From Owenia fusiformis (taxonomy: Eukaryota > Annelida > Polychaeta > Sabellida > Oweniidae): a DNA stretch of 64,000 nt. A program made the position numbers and the translations under genes. The notes under the pieces were generated by a model. It saw only the letters and a list, made by a program, of their open reading frames with translations. It ran no database searches and had not been told where the DNA came from. Each line of letters starts with the position of its first letter. Position 1 is the first letter of the stretch. The stretch covers positions 5,582,001 through 5,646,000 of the forward strand of contig CAIIXF020000001.1 of assembly GCA_903813345.2 (NCBI GenBank), read 5' to 3'. Below are positions 46,301-55,300 of this stretch, in pieces.

Positions 46301-49300
46301 TATCAAATTAACCACACACAGCACATTAGAGTAAAGCAATTCAAGGTTCATTATATTTTCAACATCACTCACTCCTAAAATTAAGGAAATAAACAGTTTT
46401 TAGGTGTATGTGTCCGGATGTATTTGTAATGAATCCAAGTCACTGGTCAGTATCAAGCAAAAGTAACAGACGTTACCTTCACATTTAAGATGGTGGAAGG
46501 AAAGTTTCAATTTCGATATTTTTAATTTTCATTGAATTAAACTACTTTATAGTTGAAATTATGCTTTGATATTTGAACTATATTAGGCTTATATGACGTT
46601 GGAACTCTGGAGTATGATCATTTGTTCATATACCATGCGTAGGCACCACAGTTCAACAATATCTTCTACTGCTTAAGGGAAGGCAACTAGGGTTTTGGTA
46701 ATGATATGTGGTGATGCGGTAACGTTATTAGAGTTTATAATGGAGAGTAGTATACGACGGGCCTTTTGACCTGCAACCAGTACTGGTCACTGCTCCACTT
46801 TAACGTTTCGCTTCCACCAGAAGTAACGTCATGTCACGTGGTTAAATGGTGCCTGGAAGTGACATCATAGGTCACATGGGTAAATGGTGCACTGGAAGTT
46901 GGAAGTAGCATCATAGGTCACGTGGTTAAATGGTGCACCGGGAGTGACGTCATAGGTCACTTGGGTGAACTGCTTCTGGTGCACCATTTACCCATGTGAC
47001 CTATAACCTTACTTCCTGTGCAACATTTACCCCTGTGACATATGACGTCACTTCCCGTGTACCGTTTAACCACATGACCTATGACGTTACTTCCGGTGGA
47101 AGTGGAACGTGGAAGTGGAACAGTGACCGGTACTGGTTGCAGGTCAAAAGGCCAGTCGTATACTACTATGAGAGCTAAGATGTCCAGTTCTAAATGTACC
47201 ACATCATCTTGAAAACCAACATAACTGTTACCGTATGATACATTTCCAGTTACCTTCCCTTAAGTGATGGGAGATTCCATGTTGTATGAGCCTGATTTGG
47301 TTCAAATATCAAAGTATTATGTCAACTGTAAAATAGCTTCCATCCGCCATCTCAAATGTGAAGATAAATGCCGTTACCTTTGTTTGATTCTGACCAGTGC
47401 AAATGACAATTTGAAACTGAATTGTGATCTAAGATATTATTATATGGAAGGATTTTGAGTTCTTCCAGGCCTCAAAACTATCATATATTTTTTATTTAAA
47501 TGTGTTTGTACGTTAAATATAGGATTAACTGAATTGAGTTGTTTGATTTGAATCAGAGTGAATGAATGAAAGGTTAAAATGTATATGTCAAGGTTATAGG
47601 AGTTATCGCTTAGATGATATCAAACAGTTTTGGTATTTAACTAAAACCAATAGTTGAACAAAATATTTTATTGATGATTTGATGAATACTGAGTAGTCAT
47701 ATGTACTCTAGAAACTACTTAATATTTATATCTGTGGATTCCTCTTTTACTAGTCTTAAAGTTATGTAGTTACAGCTTTCGAATGTCATTGCGTCCTTCA
47801 TCAGTAACATTCTGTTTGATTTCCCGCCAACCCAGCTGTCCTTGAACTTGAACCTAACCTGTTCAAGTGTGAAAGTCTTCCTGTTATCTGATTGGTCGTT
47901 GAATTTGTTTATCATAAACCTGATTGGCTGCCTGGTTCAAGGCGCTTGTGGGCGCTTGTGTGACTCAATGGGGATTCCCCTCGCTAGCCGAGGAATCGAT
48001 TGTGTTTAATTCTGGAGTTTGGTTGTTCTGTTGATTATTTCCGATATTTCGGCAAAAATATACCCAAAAGTTATTCTCAAGATATATTCATGGTATGTGA
48101 GATATTATATGAGCAATAACAATAGGACATCATTGATTGTCTGGGGGAGAAACCTATGGCATAATGCATCTTTAACGTTTTTACTTTAAGTCAAAAAGTA
48201 ATAGAGCGATTTTGTTCATATGTGTTTGGCATTTGGTGGTTGGCGGTTAGTAGTTGGCGGTTGGCGTCTGTAACAAATTCTTACAACTTCCAATAACTTA
48301 ACAAATACTCTTTAGCCTGACTTCAATTTTTTTTCAAAATCATCTACATGTTTTCAGAAGTTCAAATCTGACTATATATTTAAGATTTGACCCTCAATGA
48401 CCTTTTAAAGGTCAAAAAGGTCTTTTTTCAAGTTGCTTCAAATTGGCCAATTTTTTTTCAAAATCATCTACATGTTCTCAACAGTTCAAATCTATCTATA
48501 GATTTGACCTTCAATGACATTCTCAAGGTCCAAAAAGATTTGACCTTCAATGACATTCTCAAGGTCAAAAAGGTCTTTTTTCATCTTGCTTCAAATTGAC
48601 CAATTTCTTTTCAAAATCATCAACAAGTTCTCTCAGAAGTTCAAATCTGACTTTAGATTTGAGATTTGACCTTCAATGGGGTCAAAAAAGGTCTTTTTTC
48701 TACTTGCTTCAAATTGACCAATTTATTTTTTCAAAATCATCTACAAGTTCTCAGAAATTCAAATCCTCCTTAATCCTCCTTATGCCATTCAAGTTTCAGA
48801 CAGATTCAGCCAATACTTTTTGAGAAGTCAAGAAAGGACGAGTGGCTTTAAGACCCTATTTAAGCTCCCAAGATATTTAGAAAAAATTGTACAGGATATC
48901 AAAGAAAAGACTTTGTTTGATAACCAGATCCAAAAATTAGGTCATTCTGACATTTATGTTTCAAAATATAGGTCATTCTATTAACGTGTATAAAATGACA
49001 TTTTCAAGGAAAAATCACCTTTTTCACATTATTATTGTCAATGTTTCTATTTATTATCAAAGTAATCATTATTTGCAGTCATTTAAGACTTATTTATCCT
49101 GTTGCTATTATCTTACATAATAGTGACAAAGCATATTGGGCAACAGTCGAAAACATATAAAATATAACAAGTCAAAAATACAAACAAAATATTGAATAGT
49201 GATCTTCTTTATACTTCATTTAGAACAATTGTCTACAAAAAAAGTTTGCGAAACTATGTCAGAAAAGAATATTGAGTTTTTTAAATTTACATCACAATGA

Positions 49301-52300
49301 GAAAGAACAAGGGGCAACATTTAAAAACACATGAAGTAATTAACAAGTCAAAAATACATATCAATCAATTATATATTGATCTGCTTCCTTGAGATCATTT
49401 GCACATATGCAGTTTGTGGCAGTAAAACACTGAATTTATTATTTCACATCACAGTGAGGAAGCACAAAGAGCAACATTTGAAAACACATGGACTTTACAT
49501 AACTGTACAGCACATTCATGTGTTTGTTCATTATAACAAGAGATTCTCTGAGCTATCATCATCTTCTTCAGATGACAACATTTCATACATATCTTTTGAT
49601 TTTAAAATGTCAAACTTCGTGCATTTCTTTTTGCTTTTATACCCCTTGTGCCTACAACCCTACTCCCAACTGGGCATGTACAACACCATCCAGTAATTGC
49701 ATCAATACTATTACATACATCTGGACCTGGGTTATACTCCACCTATGTATGATGAGATTTAGAGGACACAAACCGATTACTGGAGTTTTACACAAATTAG
49801 GCCAAATGTATCTTTTTTAACAATGATGGTATATTTCCCATCTACTTGAAGATGGTCATCTGTGCATCGTTTAAATTTGTTGGCTTGATCTCAAGAGAGT
49901 CTACTATGATTTAGATGTAACCCTCTTGTCTCCATACAGGGGGTACTGGGAGATTGCAGTTCACTCATGCAGTTCCTTTTAATTGCTTTGGGCATTTTAT
50001 TAGCAAATGTCGTTTTTCCGCCTACTGATTGTGACTTAAAGGTACAACAAGTAGTGCAGAGGGGCCATTCAACGATCATGGACCAGTGTCAAAATATATT
50101 TAAGTTTGGATATTTCATCAAGACTAACATCTATTTTTATTTTCTACAAAGAAACCCCCGTGATAATCATTATTTCAGCTTATATTCCTCTTGAAACATG
50201 GTGGATCTTAAAAATATAAAAGTGGACGTCCCCTTTTTGAAGCTTTGAACTGAATTTACACTTTTTAATGCCGAAATTGATAGTTTATCCATACATTTTA
50301 AGAAAATAGGTATGTCGAAGAAGATGTTTAGCCAACTGTTGCCTTGATAGCTCAGAAAAAGTAAAAAATTTCCCATTTTCTCTCTACAAGCCTTATTGCC
50401 CCTTTAAAGTATATTTCTTCTGTACAACAAAGTTGAGCTGGATTTCTAAATATGAACATTGGTATGATCAGCCAGTGAACTGTGATAATATAAAAGAATT
50501 ATTCATACGCAAAACATCAAGATAAAATGATTGTACAACAATCATCTCATATGAATGTATTGAAAGGGATTGCTTGTTATTATGTTGCTTAGAGCCATGG
50601 TAAAGATATATGCTTCTCAAGAGGTCATGCTCCAGTGCAAGCATACATATTAGTTCATGAAAAGATCATATGAATAAAGAAAATATACTCAAATATATAA
50701 AAAACAACGGTTATAATCATTCTAAGGATTTTCAAAATGGCTGACATCATTTTATTACATGCTGAAAATTGCAGAAAAGTTCCATTTTTGCACAACGCTT
50801 GTTCCTTACCTAGATTTTTACATATATCAAGAAGAACCTTAGAAGTACACTATTCCCTCAATACATATAACTTTCTAGGTAAGAACCAAGCATTATATGA
50901 ACAAAGCAAGAGTTTATCATGACCTTCCTCTATCTAAAAGAAAGTAGGTCAACACAATTGCAAACATAACTAATCCCTACTCAATGACTATTGAAATATG
51001 ACTATTTAATATATGTACAAAATATTAATCCAATGAGTGTATAGAGTGACACAATCAAACAATGGGACATCTGCCAAGTTTGGTTTTTATTATTAGCTCA
51101 CATGGTGAGCTATTGCAATCGCTCACTTGTCCGTCTGTCTGTCCGTCCGTCCGTCCGTCTGTCCGTCCGTCCGTCAACAATAGTGGCACGTTTTAAAACC
51201 TCTGTCGATAGGATTCCTGTTTTAAGTTATTTCTGTTCAACATCAATACAGAAAACCCCCCTATGACTCCTGGTTCAAAAGCTCGCCTATTTTCAAAATG
51301 GCCGTCACTTTTGTCTCGCGAAATTCACTTTTAGCCCATTTCCTAGCTAACCTCTGTCGATAGGATTCCTGTTTTAAGTTATTTCTGTTCAACATCAATA
51401 CAGAAAACCCCCCTATGACTCCTGGTTCAAAAGCTCGCCTATTTTCAAAATGGTTGCCATTCTTGTTTCGCGAAATTCACTTTTTGCCCATTTCCTAGCT
51501 TTACAAATAATTTCAGCTGTCCTGCATTGTAAAAAGCCATGTCACTGTAAAAGGTAGTTGTATGAAATAATTTTGTTACAAAAAATCAGCAAAATATTAT
51601 ATCAGTTTTTTTTATTTTCAGCCATTTTAGTTAACATTGATTTGTCCATCTGTCTCGCGAAATCCTCTTTTGGACCATTTGCTTAAAACCTCTGTCGATA
51701 GGATTCCAGTTTCAAGTTATTTTTGTTCAACATCAATACAAAAAACTCCCCTATGACTCCTGGTTCAAAAGCTTGCCTGATTTCAAAATGGTCGCCATTT
51801 TTGTCTCGCGAAATTCAATTTTGGCCCATTTCCTAGCTTTACAAATAATTTCAGGTGTCTTGCATTGCAAAAAGCCATGTCACTGTAAAGAGTAGTTGTA
51901 TGAAATAATTTTGTTACAAATTATTGGCAAAAAATTATATCCGTTTTTTTTTCAGCCATTTTAATTGACTGAGAGACGGATGGCTTGAAATAATTTTGTA
52001 ACAAAAAATCAGCAAAAAATGTGACCATGTGAGCCCAGTACCCATGGTACTAATTTTTTACATTCTGGAGACATTTTCTGAGACTGATAAAAATTCACAT
52101 TTTCACAGGAAGTGATACATACCTCCCAAATCAACCAAAATATACTTATATCAGTAATCTTGAATGCTTTTTATTGCTATTTCTTGAAAATATACATATT
52201 TATCTACAATTTGATCCTACATATCTAGGATATTAACGACATTGCATTTTTCAAAAAATGTTAAGTGACTCCAGGGGTGTCTATAGCCATTCGTTCTTTA

Positions 52301-55300
52301 AAGTGACTATTGCAAGTTTGAACGATGGAAGCCTTTTGGCAGTCTAATTAGTGTCTACATGTATAGTTTTTTTTCAGTGGCCTGGGGAAGCCACTTTAGA
52401 TAATGCCAAAGGGTGAAGATCAAAAATGAAATAAATGACACATTCAAAAAACAATTTGATATTTCACTGATAAAATGGTAACCTCTGATAACTGATGACG
52501 ATAACACTCTGAGTTACACATGTTGTAAGTGTGCACATGCTAATATCCAACACTAGTTCAACAGTTCATTTTCCAATTTTAACAAATGTTCGTTAGTGAA
52601 GCTCTCTGTAACTATTATACCAGTTCACCAGTTCACCAGTTTTGTCCAATAAACCAGAGGCTTGTTATGTCACCACTGAAAGTTGTGACATATTAATGTT
52701 ATGGTTTCCAACTCTTTTGTGACGGTGTTAGTCATCTGTAACAAATGGCAGGTGGCGACATTTTTATGTTTAAAATGCCATGTTGTAAATGGTTGTTTGT
52801 ATGGTTTATGCTTTTTTTGTAGGTGAGAGTGGAGAATCTCAAGATGCCAGAGGAGCACATTGCTGAGGTCCTGGCACGTGTCAAGCCAGAATATGTCTTA
52901 AAAACATATGGCATTACAGGATGGAAGGACTCCGATGAATTCTTAGAACAGATTGCTAATAAAACAGGCAAACTGTTGAAAGTATGTATTCTTCAATATT
53001 TTTAATGGTTATGTCAATATGGACATAATAAGGTTCTTTATTTTAATGCATGTCAAAATAAGGGTTCCCTTTATCACATTCTTGGTGCTTTTAAAACCCA
53101 CTCCCCGATTCAACCTCATTTGGATTTGTGCGTTTCCTCCATTTTTCTGTTTTTCGGGTGCACAGATGTTTCCAAGGGTAATAGAAATTCCAACTGTGAC
53201 GTTAACGGGCTTCAGCTCAAAAGTATATTCCCGTTTCTTACATTTGAGGGAATATAAATTTTGAAGGGAAAAAGTAGTTCTATTTTATGACACGTGACTA
53301 TGTATTGGCCAATCAGGATTAAGTACAACTATTATACAATGTGTCTGTGAAATGAAGTTACTAATAGTGTGTAAAGTAGATAAGATGTTGTTGAATGTTG
53401 TTTATCATATCTTGTATTCCAGGGAGGACAGCCAGACCTAAACACTGTGGCGAAGATGGTGCTGAATGATTGGCAGAGAGGCAAGATTCCGTACTATGTC
53501 AGACCCCCAGATTCTGAAGTAAGTGAATGAAATTACATCTTCCCGTCATATTAAATTACCTGTAGACTATTGCCTTGGGACATCACCTCAGCCACAAGTA
53601 ATTTCAACTCTATTTAGTATTGACATTAATCCAGGGATATAGCCTTTAGCATTTGAATGCTCTATTCGAATGCATTCCAAGATAAACTAGTACGTCTCCT
53701 GGATCATGGTGCATATACCCACAATCAACTTTTTGAGCATACTGACATCAAAAGGAACAATTATCATTCAATTGGAAAATCTGGTTTAATAGCCTTTGTT
53801 GTGTGTCTCACTCTTCTGGATGTACTGTGTACACTTGTTTTGTTTCTGGGTCTCTAAAGTAGAGCCATGATTCGTCAGAAGGGATTTTTCACTTTTGGAA
53901 CACTTCTCCCTCAATGCCATATTGCTTGAGAAAGTCCTGCTCAACTTCGACAGGTTTATGCTTTTGCTCTTTGGTGAAAAGCTTAGGGATCCAGTTGTAC
54001 ACACCCTTTTCATATTCAGGTAGAATATTTCAATACACTGTATTGTAGAGTAGGACACATCTGTAAATAAGGGTTATATACTGGGAGGTTTTGGATATGG
54101 GGTTTATCCAGAGGGAGATATGCATATCTACCTGAGGGACCGTAGGGACCGAAGGTAGATGTGCATATCTCACGAGGGATGAACCCCATATCCAAACCGA
54201 CCGTACATAACTGCTTTATCCTATACCAAGTAGAGTTTTCTAATTTTCTTTCAATTTTTTTTCAATATTCTTTATTTTTTAAATGTTTTCACATTTTTCT
54301 AATTTTTTAAATTTTTTCTATTTTTTTCTCTTTTTTCAATTTTTTATTTTTTTCAAATTTTTTTCACATTTTTCTTTTTTTTCAATTTTTTCTTATTTTT
54401 AAAATTTTTTTTTCGAAGCGGGCAGATATGCCCTGGAGCGGGAGATATGGCGGGAGATATGGAGGTTCAGGATATGGAAACCTCAAAATCAGGATACGGG
54501 ATATATCTTGCCAACTTATCTCCCTAAAACTCTACTTGGCATAGGATAATGGCACTTATTTCTCTCAGTGTCAATCTCCTGTCTATATTTTAAAAATTTT
54601 AGAAAATATATATTCTACCTGTTATTTCATACCAATATATTTTATTAAAATATTTTTTCACATTCACAATACACATTTTGAAGGATAACAGAATTGATGT
54701 ATTTTCCAAACCAAATTCATCTCTATTCTAAAAAATCCATTGGTTTTAAATCACCACTGTATTACTCCACATTAACAGACATTAAACTTTCTTGCAGGAA
54801 ACCAAAGAGGAGAGAGAAGAACGTGAGGGAAAATTACAGAAAAAAGCAGATGGTAAAACAGATAACAAAGCTAACCAATCAAAAGATTCAAAAAAGAACA
54901 AACCCTCACAGATTCAACAGGATTTTAATCGAATCAGAGTTGAGCCGAAATATGAAGGAGAAGATGCCAGAAAAGCAGATCAGGTCAAAGTTAAAGCTAC
55001 AGATAAAAGTTTTGAAGTAGAACATGAAGATATTGATGAGGATGAAGATGATGCTAGTGATTATGAAGCCAGTGATGATGACACTGAAGATCAGGATATT
55101 GAAGTGAATCGAAGTGATGAAAATAGTGATGAAGATAATGAATTAACAGCAAAGGATGAACTTGATTACATTGAAAATGATGAGGTAAATGAGGAAGATA
55201 GTCATGGCAGTGATGATTCTGATGATGAACTTGAAGAAATGTTGGATTCGCTTGTTGATAGTAAAACAGAACATTTAAATGTGACTGTAGAAACTGTTGA

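Larger units (their letters stand above)
44344..52822. other. GNL2 intron 10 (8.5 kb) and its contents
   Basis: Apart from the antisense sulfotransferase gene, this intron holds a 959-bp compound palindrome (46441-47399), a tandem-core element (48230-48790), a diverged 190-bp duplication (49135-49500), a second tandem-core family (51091-52055) and a small element next to the acceptor (52665-52770). Between 49500 and 51090 I see only AT-rich sequence and short frames without family similarity. Confidence 0.7.

Noticed and set aside
49891-50194. Minus-strand frame with [16 protein letters not shown], considered as a transposase C-terminus
   Set aside because: No catalytic motif or terminal repeats found around it; the similarity is only an impression.
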